DNA of 64,000 nucleotides from Dyadobacter arcticus. GTDB taxonomy: Bacteria; Bacteroidota; Bacteroidia; Cytophagales; Spirosomataceae. Every line of letters begins with the position of its first letter. Position 1 is the stretch's first letter. A program made the translations under genes and the position numbers. Shown here one piece after another: positions 18,549 to 27,175 of this stretch. The DNA is taken from assembly GCF_011762185.1 (NCBI RefSeq), contig NZ_JAASQJ010000006.1:206263-270262 (forward strand), in the 5' to 3' direction. Below the pieces are notes generated by a model that did no database searches, had not been told where the DNA came from, and saw only the letters and a program-made list of their open reading frames with translations.

Positions 18549-19314
18549 ATGCGTAACTTTTTCAAATTAATTATTCTCTCACTTATAATTCATTCCAATA
18601 CAATCCCCAATCTCCTTGCATAAGGCAAATTAGTTGAGGGATACATGATTACCAATCAAAGTGATACCAATTCGAGGATTGATCAGAGATGAAGGCTGGA
18701 CGAAAAGTCCGGAGAGTATCGAATTCAAAGTTAAGAATGGGCCGTTACAGACATTCTCGGCAGATGATACGAAAGGATTTGGGATACTTTCTACTAATGA
18801 AATATATAAAAGTAAGAGGATAGCACTGTTGAATATTACATCCAGCCAAGTTTATATTACAGCGCCATCGTTAGAAGCAAGAGACTCCGCTCAGGTATTT
18901 TTACAGGAGATTGTGACGGGTAACAAGGCCATATTGTTTGAGTTTCTAAACCTATCAGAACAACCTCACTATTTTATCGAGAAGGATAAGTTATTGAAAG
19001 AATTATACAACTACTCATTTTACAAATCGATTGACGACAGGACATATCTCCTGGTGTATGACGACTACAAAAAACAGCTAGCTCAATTCTGTGGAGACAA
19101 TGAAGGATTCAAAGCCCCAATACCGCCCTATCAAAGAAAACAATTAAAACAATACATTGAAAATTATAATAATTTGTCTCCGGAGGAGCGCAAAATATAT
19201 AAGCCTAAAAATAACAGATTAACATTCGACTTTGACCTGAATGCTAGTTTTGAAAATTGGAACCAGCCTCCGTTCGTGATTGAAAACAAATTTACTTATG
19301 GCATATGGAATTAG
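18549..19314 (+). pseudogene. Broken secreted-protein gene: in-frame stop plus one-base frameshift
   Basis: An ATG at 18549 starts a signal peptide (MRNFFKLIILSLIIHSNTIP then NLLA). The frame then meets TAA at 18621-18623, exactly where a CAA Gln after the cleavage site would fit. Past the stop the same frame reads GKLVEGYMITNQSDT, and at about 18666-18670 one extra base moves the sequence to the frame that continues RGLIRDEGWTKSPESIEFKV and runs open to 19314. The joined text GYMITNQSDT(I)RGLIRDEGW has the look of a Cytophagales family of secreted proteins of unknown role. The coordinates cover both frames. A GTG at 18661 could still start a shortened 217-residue product, but that product would have no export signal. 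Confidence 0.6.
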
Positions 19315-19436
19315 GACATTTCGCCAATTTCAACTGGGCAATTTCTAAGTCCAAACTATTTACCCAACCCAGAATCAGCCTGCATTACTTCATGGATTTG
19401 ACTTTGCACCGGTAGCTTAGCAGTTGTAGCTAAGTA

Positions 19437-19503
19437 GCAAATGGAAATGCTACGAAAAATTGAAATAGAAATCCAACTTTAACTTATTATTACCTGAATT
19501 TAT
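19437..19503. repeat. 67-bp imperfect direct repeat, copy 2
   Basis: Second copy of the repeat at 18266-18332, located 123 bases after the end of the broken gene. Sequence similarity stops abruptly at the right end, after CCTGAATTTAT. Confidence 0.75.
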
Positions 19504-19578
19504 TAGAATCTAAGTCAATATGCGGACAGAATGGCACGCTGGAATCGAAAATTGCCACTCAATATAACCCACACTTAA

Positions 19579-19851
19579 ATGCAAAACTGGATTTTTAGCA
19601 CAATTATTCCAATTGCAATGATTGTAACTTCTGTGGCTGTCTTCAAGCCGACGGAATTTCGTCAGACGGTCAAAGTTTTAAATCGCGTTCTGATGTATTT
19701 GCTCACTTACACATTGCTGATCTACTTTCTCGACGTTGAGGATGTAATAACTACCACTTGGGCGTATAATACACTTGTCTTCTTCTTTTTTGTCTATTTA
19801 GCTATTGTGATAACGCTTAACCTGATGGATTGGATTACAAAGAGGGATTGA
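19579..19851 (+). CDS. Small integral membrane protein, unknown
   Basis: A 90-residue protein with three predicted membrane helices: near residues 4-22, 36-52 and 62-82. The loop FKPTEFRQTVKVLNR between helices 1 and 2 is basic and amphipathic, and the C-terminus LMDWITKRD is cytosolic by the positive-inside rule. No family is recognised. It stands alone between the degenerate region and the Omp85-like gene, with no overlap to either. Confidence 0.55.
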   Translation: MQNWIFSTIIPIAMIVTSVAVFKPTEFRQTVKVLNRVLMYLLTYTLLIYFLDVEDVITTTWAYNTLVFFFFVYLAIVITLNLMDWITKRD

Positions 19852-20009
19852 TCATATCGTTCTAAGTATAGATCATGACTAGGAATAAATCCGCAGGTTG
19901 TACAGCGGCAGCCACTATTTTGATAAATAACAGGTCAACAAGCATCTTTGGCAAATTTTCACCATATTCCGTCAAAAAATCGTTACGATAAGGAACCTGG
20001 GAGCCAAGA

Positions 20010-21425
20010 ATGAAGTGCTATAAAGAGATTTACTTTCTATTATTTTTTCTAACCATTGCCGGATTCGCTTGTTCTCAAACGGTTATCACCGACTCAACCG
20101 GTTATGTGACCATTGGGGAAATCCTTGTGGAAGGCAATCATAAAACGCGTTCAGGCATTATCCTGCGGGAAATGGCGATCAGGACGGGCGATACGCTTAC
20201 TACTGAAAGCCTGAAAGAAAAACTGGAAATAGACCGCCGCAAAGTCGTTAATACCAACTTATTCGTGACGGTTGATCTGCTGACCCAGGCCAGCCTCGAT
20301 TCTACTCACACCGATATCCGCATCGTCGTCAAAGAGCGATGGTATTTTATCTTTCTACCCGTTTTTCAGCTCGCCGACCGTAATTTCAATGAATGGTGGT
20401 ACGAAAGAAAGCGGGATTTGTCGCGTACGACTTTCGGCGTCTACCTCAGCTACGGGAATGTTACCGGACGTGCCGATAAACTGCGATTTCTGGCTGAATT
20501 CGGTTTCATCCCAAAATTTGAACTGGCTTATACCCTACCATATCTGGATAAGGCGAAGAAAACCGGAGTCACCATTGGCACCTCTTACTCCATTAACAAA
20601 ACCACTGCATTCAGGACCTGGCGGGATAAGCTGCAATACTTTAATAGTGAAGACATTAACCGGAAAAGATTTACCAGCTATGTGAGTTTTACACGCCGCA
20701 ATAAATACTATACTTTTCATTCATTGGACCTGAGGTGGAGTTACAGCAAAATTTCTGACACCATTTCCGTGCTTAACCCCAATTATCTTCTTAACAACCG
20801 GAAAGAGCAAAAATACTTTCAACTTACTTACACATTCAGCTACGACAGAAGGGATAATGTACAATACGCGCTGTCCGGGCAGACGCTTGGATTGCAGGTT
20901 TCCAAAACCGGGCTGCTGCCCTCTGACGATGTTAACCTGCTCTATTTTTACGGCTCTTACCGAAAATACATTCCACTTAGTAAAAAATTGTTTTTCAATA
21001 CGGGCTTTCGGGGACGAGCTTCATTCCCCAAACGACAGCCCTATCTGCAGACGATCGGCCTCGGCTATCGCAATGATCTGGTGAGGGGATATGAGCTGTA
21101 TGTGGTTGACGGACAGAGTTATGGACTCATCAAGAACGAATTAAAATACCGGCTGTTCTCCATCCAGAAACACCTTTCGTTTATACCTGTGAGGCAGTTC
21201 AATACAATTCCGCTGGCTATGTATATCAATACTTTTGCGGATGCCGGATATGTCAAAAACAACTATCCTGAGTTCAGCAACACACGTTTGGGCAATAAGA
21301 TGCTCTACGGCGCAGGGGCCGGGCTGGACGTAGTTACCTTTTACAATATTGTCGCACGGTTCAATCTAACGCTCAATGCAAAAGGGGAACAACGGTTTTT
21401 CTTTAATGTTGCGAGGGAATTTTGA
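20010..21425 (+). CDS. Omp85/BamA-TamA-type outer membrane protein with short POTRA region
   Basis: A 471-residue protein. After a signal peptide (FFLTIAGFACSQ) comes a single recognisable POTRA-like unit: VTIGEILVEGNHKTRSGIIL then REMAIRTGDTL, and later VDLLTQASLDSTHTDIRIVVKERW (about residues 30-110). The rest is an antiparallel barrel. It has alternating aromatic strands, the conserved GLGYRNDLVRGYELYVVDGQ region (cut here at 20) that matches the RGY/RGF latch motif of Omp85 proteins, and the final FFFNVAREF with C-terminal Phe. BamA has five POTRA units and about 800 residues, so this is not BamA itself. It is a short Omp85 member of the kind common in Bacteroidota, possibly for protein or lipid export. 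Single gene. Confidence 0.85.
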   Translation: MKCYKEIYFLLFFLTIAGFACSQTVITDSTGYVTIGEILVEGNHKTRSGIILREMAIRTGDTLTTESLKEKLEIDRRKVVNTNLFVTVDLLTQASLDSTHTDIRIVVKERWYFIFLPVFQLADRNFNEWWYERKRDLSRTTFGVYLSYGNVTGRADKLRFLAEFGFIPKFELAYTLPYLDKAKKTGVTIGTSYSINKTTAFRTWRDKLQYFNSEDINRKRFTSYVSFTRRNKYYTFHSLDLRWSYSKISDTISVLNPNYLLNNRKEQKYFQLTYTFSYDRRDNVQYALSGQTLGLQVSKTGLLPSDDVNLLYFYGSYRKYIPLSKKLFFNTGFRGRASFPKRQPYLQTIGLGYRNDLVRGYELYVVDGQSYGLIKNELKYRLFSIQKHLSFIPVRQFNTIPLAMYINTFADAGYVKNNYPEFSNTRLGNKMLYGAGAGLDVVTFYNIVARFNLTLNAKGEQRFFFNVAREF

Positions 21426-21541
21426 GGCATTTTCAAACTACAGAAATATCTTTAAATTGCGATATACATGACTTTTTTGAAGAAGGCATAACTATTTTAC
21501 AAAACGAGAAACCTAACTGAATGAAAATAATTTATACTCGC

Positions 21542-22138
21542 ATGAAACGTCTCCATACGTGGGTATCCGCGCTCCTGATCGCTGTCGCGGTGAGTAGTTG
21601 TGATACCAAAACCAATGAAAAAACGGAAACCGCAACACCCGATTCGGTCATCCTGCCTGCACCCGCCTCCAATGATTTGAACAGCAATCAATCGGCATTG
21701 CTGAATACGATCATGGGGCAATCCAACGAATCGGAGGGAGGCATTTTAAGGGGCGTTTCCTTTGGAGACCCGGTCAGCAAAGTAAAAGCTTCCGAAACCT
21801 TTGAAATGTTTGAGGAAACTACTGAGCATCTGGGTTATACGTCCGAAACAGCTCAGCTTGAAACTATTGATGTCCAGTACTTTTTCACTGCCGATAAAAA
21901 GGTTAACAAGATTACAGTGGATGTGTACCTGAACAGTCCGGAAGCTACAAAACAACTGTGGAATGCTGGTAAACAGCACTTTACGGAAACTTACGCTGCC
22001 CCAAAAGAGGAAGGAAAAAAAATCATGTGGACCAATAAATCTGTCCGGATTAATATGGAGGATGTTTCGGTAGGGAAGGATTATGGGCTCAAATTCCAGT
22101 TTTTTCCTGGTGATAAAAATGTACTAGCCGCAAACTAA
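21542..22138 (+). CDS. Exported lipoprotein of unknown function
   Basis: About 198 residues from the ATG at 21542 (MKRLHTW); the upstream ATG at 21521 gives a less standard signal. The lipobox is VSSC followed by DTKTNEKTET, a polar linker. The folded part starts near residue 60 with SNESEGGILRGVSFGDPVSK, continues with FEMFEETTEHLGY, YFFTADKKVNKITVDVYLNS and ends KFQFFPGD. The repeated strand-helix pattern with a small-domain core is like periplasmic binding or inhibitor folds, but I do not know the family. The next gene, a cyclophilin with a signal peptide, begins five bases after the stop, so both are probably co-transcribed and act in the same compartment. Confidence 0.7.
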   Translation: MKRLHTWVSALLIAVAVSSCDTKTNEKTETATPDSVILPAPASNDLNSNQSALLNTIMGQSNESEGGILRGVSFGDPVSKVKASETFEMFEETTEHLGYTSETAQLETIDVQYFFTADKKVNKITVDVYLNSPEATKQLWNAGKQHFTETYAAPKEEGKKIMWTNKSVRINMEDVSVGKDYGLKFQFFPGDKNVLAAN

Positions 22139-22143
22139 AAGTT

Positions 22144-22851
22144 ATGAAAAACCACAAATCGATATTACTGACTGTCTTATGCCTGATTTCTGTCAGTGTT
22201 TTTGCGCAGAAGAAATCTAAAAAAGATGAGGTTGTTATTGTTGAGACAAATATGGGTACGATGCGATTTATCCTGTTTGAGGAAACACCAAAACACAAAG
22301 CCAACTTTCTTAAACTGGCAGGTGACAAATTTTATGACGGCCTGCTTTTTCACAGGGTTATAGATGATTTTATGATCCAGGGTGGCGATCCTGAGTCGAA
22401 AAATGCCAAACCTGACGAAATGCTTGGAAAAGGGGAGAATGGTTACCGAGTACCTGCAGAGTTCAATGCTAAACTTTTTCATCAGAAAGGGGCGCTTGCT
22501 GCTGCAAGGGACAATAATCCCGCAAAAGAATCGAGTGGCTGCCAGTTTTACATTGTCGACGGCAGAAAATGGAGTAAAACTGATCTGCAAAAGCAAGAAG
22601 CCCGCGCAGCCAGAAAACTGACTGACGATCAGAAAAAAGTTTACGAAACCATCGGCGGAACCCCGCATCTGGATGGTGCATATACTGTTTTTGGTCAGCT
22701 GATCGATGGTATGGAAGTGGTTGAGAAAATTGCTTCGGTCGATTTAGACGAACGGAACCGGCCGGAAAAAGATGTTTCTATGAAGGTTTCAGTGAAAAAA
22801 ATGAAGAAGAAGAAAATCACTAAAAAATACGGCTGGAATTACAAAGCCTGA
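22144..22851 (+). CDS. Exported cyclophilin-type peptidyl-prolyl isomerase
   Basis: 235 residues with a signal peptide (LLTVLCLISVSVFAQ). Cyclophilin motifs are FHRVIDDFMIQGGDP (Arg and Phe of the active site), the Gln-containing SGCQFYIVDG and the HLDGAYTVFGQLIDGMEVV block. An insertion of about 30 residues (KQEARAARKLTDDQKKVYET) between the two C-terminal blocks is typical of Bacteroidota members. It helps proline isomerisation in periplasmic or outer membrane proteins. The lysine-rich tail (KMKKKKITKKYG) is unusual for an exported protein. It follows the lipoprotein gene by five bases and precedes the reductase gene by one base. Confidence 0.93.
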   Translation: MKNHKSILLTVLCLISVSVFAQKKSKKDEVVIVETNMGTMRFILFEETPKHKANFLKLAGDKFYDGLLFHRVIDDFMIQGGDPESKNAKPDEMLGKGENGYRVPAEFNAKLFHQKGALAAARDNNPAKESSGCQFYIVDGRKWSKTDLQKQEARAARKLTDDQKKVYETIGGTPHLDGAYTVFGQLIDGMEVVEKIASVDLDERNRPEKDVSMKVSVKKMKKKKITKKYGWNYKA

Positions 22852-22852
22852 A

Positions 22853-23770
22853 TTGTCTGCATTGGAAAAGAAAAAAGCATTAATAACCGGTTCCAATGGC
22901 CTTTTGGGACAAAAATTAGTGGAATTGCTAATTGGAAAGCCTGATTTTGAAATCATTGCGACTGCGGTAGGCGCCAATCGGCTTCCTTTGAAGGAGGGTT
23001 ATCGATACCTGGAAATGGATATCACCAATCCATACCAAGTCGAGGAAGTGATTCAATCTGTCCGGCCCGATGTACTGATCCACACGGCTGCCATGACCAA
23101 TGTTGATCAATGCGAGATCGAAAAGGAAGGTTGCTGGAAACTGAATGTAACGGCGGTTGAAAACCTGATCGCGGCTTGCAAAAAGTATCATGTATTCCTG
23201 CAACATTTATCCACCGACTTTATATTCGATGGAACATCAGGCCCTTATGCAGAGGAAGATCTTCCAAATCCGATCAGTTTTTATGGTTGGAGTAAATATG
23301 CCGCAGAAAAGGCGGTTATGCATTCTGGAATCGACTGGGCTATCACACGTACCGTTTTGGTTTACGGCATTGCGCACGATATGAGCCGCAGCAATATTAT
23401 TCTTTGGGTTAAAAAATCATTGGAAGAGACAAGGTCAATTAAAGTAGTAACCGATCAGTTCAGGACACCGACTTTGGCGGAGGACCTGGCAATGGGTTGC
23501 TTCCTGATTGCAGATCAAAGGGCAAAAGGCATCTTTCACATTTCCGGAAAGGATTTCCTTACCCCTTATGAAATGGCAGTTATGACGGCCAATTATTTTG
23601 AGTTAAATGTTACTCTGATCTCCCCAACCGACGCTTCCAGCTTTACGCAACCCGCCCGCAGGCCACCAAGAACCGGTTTTGATCTAAGCAAATCAAAACA
23701 GGTTCTCGGGTACGAACCACGTTCTTTCGAAGAAGGAATTGCAATTCTGGCCGGGCAAATGGGGCTTTAG
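22853..23770 (+). CDS. RmlD-like NAD(P)-dependent sugar-nucleotide reductase (SDR)
   Basis: A 305-residue extended short-chain dehydrogenase. The Rossmann motif is ITGSNGLLGQKL, HTAAMTNVDQCE is the conserved substrate-region strand, the catalytic pair is in FYGWSKYAAE (YxxxK), and STDFIFDGTSGPY is the RmlD hallmark. RmlD makes dTDP-L-rhamnose. Without RmlA, B or C nearby it might serve another sugar. There is no ATG at the N-terminus; TTG at 22853 or 22862 must be used. This is weak but fits tight coupling to the cyclophilin gene, whose stop lies at 22849-22851. Confidence 0.82.
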   Translation: MSALEKKKALITGSNGLLGQKLVELLIGKPDFEIIATAVGANRLPLKEGYRYLEMDITNPYQVEEVIQSVRPDVLIHTAAMTNVDQCEIEKEGCWKLNVTAVENLIAACKKYHVFLQHLSTDFIFDGTSGPYAEEDLPNPISFYGWSKYAAEKAVMHSGIDWAITRTVLVYGIAHDMSRSNIILWVKKSLEETRSIKVVTDQFRTPTLAEDLAMGCFLIADQRAKGIFHISGKDFLTPYEMAVMTANYFELNVTLISPTDASSFTQPARRPPRTGFDLSKSKQVLGYEPRSFEEGIAILAGQMGL

Positions 23771-23776
23771 TGTCAA

Positions 23777-24361
23777 TTATGACTTTTCAATTGCGGCCAG
23801 GTCTAATAAAAAACCTGGAAACAAAGGTTCTCCCGAAAGTTGAATGTTCAGACTATTGAATTCCTGGATATTTTGATTAGGAGCATACACATAGGCCTTC
23901 TGTTCAAAACGGTCAATCAACCAGCCTAATTGGCATCCATTTTCAATGTACTCCGTCATTTTATCTTTTAGATATTTCAAATCATCAGATTTTGACCGCA
24001 CTTCAATGATGAAATCAGGGCAAATTGGTGCAAATCTTTCTTTCTCTTCCCTGGAAAGTGCATCCCATTTTTCTCTTGGTACCCAGGAAACATCTGGTGA
24101 TCTTACTGCACCATTCGGCAATGTAAAGCCTGTCGAAGAATCAAATAATTTTCCCAAAATCTGACGGCCTTGAAGCCATACGCCCAATTCGATCAGAATA
24201 TCAGAATTAAAACTTCCTGTAAAACTTCCAGTTGGAGACATAAAAATAATATTGCCGTCACGATCCCTCTCGAAGTTAAGCATATCGTTCATCCGGCAAA
24301 ACCGGAAGAACTCCTCCTCGCTCATAATGTCCCCTACCTTGAAAGTCACTAACGTATTCAT
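23777..24361 (-). CDS. Uma2 (DUF820) family restriction-like nuclease protein
   Basis: About 194 residues from the ATG at 24361; the longer reading needs a TTG at 24401-24403. It matches the Uma2/DUF820 family with a PD-(D/E)XK-like core: SPDVSWVPREKW, PDFIIEVRSKSDDLKYL (Asp, Glu and Lys/Ser at the expected spacing) and KMTEYIENGCQLGWLID. The family is common in cyanobacteria and Bacteroidota, often as isolated genes in many copies; its role is not established. It ends six bases from the convergent end of the RmlD-like gene. Confidence 0.85.
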   Translation of the reverse strand: MNTLVTFKVGDIMSEEEFFRFCRMNDMLNFERDRDGNIIFMSPTGSFTGSFNSDILIELGVWLQGRQILGKLFDSSTGFTLPNGAVRSPDVSWVPREKWDALSREEKERFAPICPDFIIEVRSKSDDLKYLKDKMTEYIENGCQLGWLIDRFEQKAYVYAPNQNIQEFNSLNIQLSGEPLFPGFLLDLAAIEKS

Positions 24362-24450
24362 AAAATAATGAAGATTCCTTTTTGGAAGTTTTTCAGAAAG
24401 CAATTTACCAATTAATGACAGGTTTTTAAAATGGGCTCTTTTTTTGACGT

Positions 24451-26097
24451 TTAATAAAGCTTCTCATAATATTCCCTCGCCATGCGATCGGAATTGAACT
24501 CCACATGGACATCATTCATGCTGTTGAGCACCAAGGTTTGCCACTTTTCCTGATCGCAATAGTAAGTTGGGATTACTGACGTTTCCAGCTTTTCCATCAG
24601 ATTATCGCAATCTTGTTTGTTTATATCTTCTCCCTCAGCAACTGGCAGGATAAACGAGTTTACCTCATCTTTGGCAAATTCACAAATCCAGCCATCGTAC
24701 GTGGAAAGGTTCAGTGACGCATTCATGGCAGCGGTCATTCCACTGGTACCGGACGCTTCCCGCGTCACAACCGGCGTATTGAGCCAGATATCCGAACCAT
24801 CTTTCATTAATTTAGAAAGCCCTAACTCGTAGCCAGTTAGCACGGCCATATTCGGGAAATGATGGCTCAGGTAAAATAAATGGTTGAATGTATTGATCGC
24901 ACCTTCATCTTTGGGATAAGGTTTTCCAGCCCAAATCACCTGAATCGGCTGGTCTTCATTGGACATCAACTTTTTAAATCTCTCAATATCCCAAACCAGC
25001 ATATCCGGTCGCTTGTAGGCAGCGAACCGTCGGGCCCAAACGATGGTAAGTACCTCCGGATCAAATATTTTGCCGCATTGATCCGCCACGGTTTTGAACA
25101 GAATGGCTTTCAATTCTTTTTTCCTGGCGGTAATTTTGGCCTTATCGCCATCAATACGCGCTTTTTCAAGTTCAGTATCGGTCCAATAGCTATTTTTCTG
25201 CGCATTTGTAATGTGGTCAATCGGGGCAATTTTAGCATGACTTTTCCACATGTGTCTGGAAACTTCACCATGCAATTTCGAAACTGCATTCGCTTTGCGG
25301 CTCAAACTTAATGCGGCCAGCGAATGATTGAAGATGTTATCCTTAATCCCACTTATTTTACGAACAGTTTCAAGGTTCAAGCCGGAGAAAAAGCCGAGAT
25401 TTTCCAGAAAGTGGATCTCATGTTTCTCATTTCCTGCCTCTTCCGGCGTGTGGGTCGTGAATACCACCCGCTTTTTAACTTCTGATACCTTCTTGTGTTT
25501 CTTGAATAAATGAAAAATTGCGGATACCGCGTGGGCTTCATTGAAATGATAAACCTGCGGCTCATATTGTAATTCTTCCAGGAGCCGGGCACCGCCAATT
25601 CCTAAAACCATGCATTGCGCTACCTTATAGGAAACATCCGCATCATAAAGCGAAAAGCAGATTTTTCGGGTATTATCGTCATTCCCGTCCGTGTCGGTAG
25701 TGAGCAGGAATAAGGGCGCCGACTGGAAAACCTCCGGAGCAAGATAATAGGCAGCTACCCAAACTTGCTTTCCCATAATCGGAATCTGAAAACGTATACT
25801 TGTATCCGTTAAAAATGAATACATCTTTTCTCGGAACTCCGGCTGCATGCTGCCATCCTGCTTTCTGCCCTGATCGTAATAGCCATTTTTCCACAACATC
25901 CCGATCCCAATCAGATTTTGTTTGAGCGCATATACACTTCGCATGTGCGACCCGGCCAGAAAACCCAGCCCGCCTGAATAAATCTTCAGCGCCTGGTCTA
26001 CGGCAAATTCCATTGAAAAGTATGCAACTGATTTTTTGTATTTCGCATCTGGAGTAAATGGATGCTGGTAAGGAACTGTGAAGGTTGATTGTGACAT
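24451..26097 (-). CDS. Alpha-glucan phosphorylase-like protein (short GlgP type) lacking the PLP lysine
   Basis: 548 residues from the ATG at 26097 (the longer reading uses TTG). Recognised by VAYFSMEFAVDQALKIYSGG at the start, VYHFNEAHAVSA, VVFTTHTPEEAGNEKHE, RRFAAYKRPDML, IWAGKPYPKDE and WLNTPVVTREASGTSGM. This is the short, divergent branch of glycogen phosphorylases. Glycogen and maltodextrin phosphorylases have a lysine in GTxxMK that binds pyridoxal phosphate. Here the DNA at 24733-24735 reads ACC on the coding strand, so the residue is Thr455 (GTSGMTAAMN). Either this branch uses another cofactor arrangement or it is no longer a phosphorylase. It is a single gene with a strong hairpin upstream. 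Confidence 0.85.
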   Translation of the reverse strand: MSQSTFTVPYQHPFTPDAKYKKSVAYFSMEFAVDQALKIYSGGLGFLAGSHMRSVYALKQNLIGIGMLWKNGYYDQGRKQDGSMQPEFREKMYSFLTDTSIRFQIPIMGKQVWVAAYYLAPEVFQSAPLFLLTTDTDGNDDNTRKICFSLYDADVSYKVAQCMVLGIGGARLLEELQYEPQVYHFNEAHAVSAIFHLFKKHKKVSEVKKRVVFTTHTPEEAGNEKHEIHFLENLGFFSGLNLETVRKISGIKDNIFNHSLAALSLSRKANAVSKLHGEVSRHMWKSHAKIAPIDHITNAQKNSYWTDTELEKARIDGDKAKITARKKELKAILFKTVADQCGKIFDPEVLTIVWARRFAAYKRPDMLVWDIERFKKLMSNEDQPIQVIWAGKPYPKDEGAINTFNHLFYLSHHFPNMAVLTGYELGLSKLMKDGSDIWLNTPVVTREASGTSGMTAAMNASLNLSTYDGWICEFAKDEVNSFILPVAEGEDINKQDCDNLMEKLETSVIPTYYCDQEKWQTLVLNSMNDVHVEFNSDRMAREYYEKLY

Positions 26098-26176
26098 CGG
26101 GTTAACTTTTTGTGAACAAATGCAGAAATTTCTTCCCACAAACAATTATAAAATTATGCCATTAAGCCCTTGAAAA

Positions 26177-26217
26177 TACATTGTGCCTGACTTTGAGTTA
26201 AAATCAGGCACAATGTA
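26177..26217 (-). terminator. Strong hairpin terminator of the acidic helical protein gene
   Basis: Perfect 14-base arms TACATTGTGCCTGA (26177-26190) and TCAGGCACAATGTA (26204-26217) with a 13-base loop. The minus-strand continuation starts TTTTCAAGG. It lies 17 bases after the stop at 26235. Confidence 0.8.
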
Positions 26218-26234
26218 TGATGCATTTTAAAATA

Positions 26235-27080
26235 TTAATTTCCGAATAATCTGGCCCAAAATCCCTTCGCTTTGGTTTTTGTCTCAACGATTTTTTCGGA
26301 TGCTGCCTCTTTCAATTCATGAAACTCTTCGGTCGCCTTTGCTTTCAATTCCTCAGCTTTAATTTGCGCTTCCAGTAACTTTTCTGATGCAATAACTTTG
26401 GCTTCTTCGAAGGCTTCCGCTGCATCTTCTCTCAAATCTTCAAATTTCTCAGCGGCTGCTTCTTTGAGCTCTCCTGCTTTTTCCGTCAGATCAGCAATAA
26501 CCTCATCGGCTTTAATTTTGCCGGCAGCAATGCCCAATTCAACTTCATTCTGAAGTTGTTCAGCTTTTGCAGCAAAGCCTGTTTTAACTTCCTCCGCTTT
26601 TTCTGTAAATTCTTCCTTCACCTCTTCGGTTTTGGACGCTGCCTCATCTTTTATCTTCGCGACAATTTCTTTCGCTTCTTCCGCTTTATCCTCAGCTACC
26701 ATTTTCACGTCTTCCACTTTTTCCTCAGCATCCGTTTCCAGTTCGTCCACTTTATCAGAAATATTACCCTCTATTTCCAATGCTGCTTCTTTGGTTTCAT
26801 CCACCTTAGTCTCCGCTTCGGCTTTCAGATCGTCCAATGTTTCGTAGACCTCCGTTTTGATCCCGTCTGCTGCAACTTCTGCCTCTGCCACTTTTTCCTC
26901 AGCAACGGCTTCTACGTTTTCCGCTTCTTCTTCCACTACATCAACTGCCTCATCTTTAATTTCCAGCACTTCTTCCACAATCTCATCTTTCGCTTCGGCT
27001 GTTGTTGCTTTCAGTTCTTCGGCGTTATTTTCCAGTGATTTCTCTGAATCGTCCGGAACTAGTTTGTCGTTTTCTGGCAT
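26235..27080 (-). CDS. Long acidic helical repeat protein, LEA/apolipoprotein-like
   Basis: A 281-residue protein made almost wholly of Ala, Glu, Lys, Asp and Val. From about residue 20 to 270 it has no proline or glycine-rich breaks except short ones, and it repeats units such as KAEEVKTGFAAKAEQLQ and KAGELKEAAAEKFEDLRED. The 11-residue-type periodicity of charged and small residues is that of LEA proteins, apolipoproteins or YtxH-like proteins. It has no signal peptide and ends in the aromatic tail KGFWARLFGN, which could touch a membrane. A role in desiccation, osmotic or envelope protection is a family-level guess. The gene is alone, with its own terminator. Confidence 0.75.
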   Translation of the reverse strand: MPENDKLVPDDSEKSLENNAEELKATTAEAKDEIVEEVLEIKDEAVDVVEEEAENVEAVAEEKVAEAEVAADGIKTEVYETLDDLKAEAETKVDETKEAALEIEGNISDKVDELETDAEEKVEDVKMVAEDKAEEAKEIVAKIKDEAASKTEEVKEEFTEKAEEVKTGFAAKAEQLQNEVELGIAAGKIKADEVIADLTEKAGELKEAAAEKFEDLREDAAEAFEEAKVIASEKLLEAQIKAEELKAKATEEFHELKEAASEKIVETKTKAKGFWARLFGN

Positions 27081-27175
27081 GGGGAATGGGTTTTATGGTA
27101 ATTAAAGTTGAACAGGATGAATTCGAAAGCTACAAAGGAGTTGGCAACGGTGCAAACAATACGGCTACCTTTCTT

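Noticed and set aside
26556..27105. Plus-strand open frames with Phe/Ser-rich repeats
   Set aside because: They are the reverse readings of the repetitive acidic helical gene; low-complexity composition keeps many frames open.
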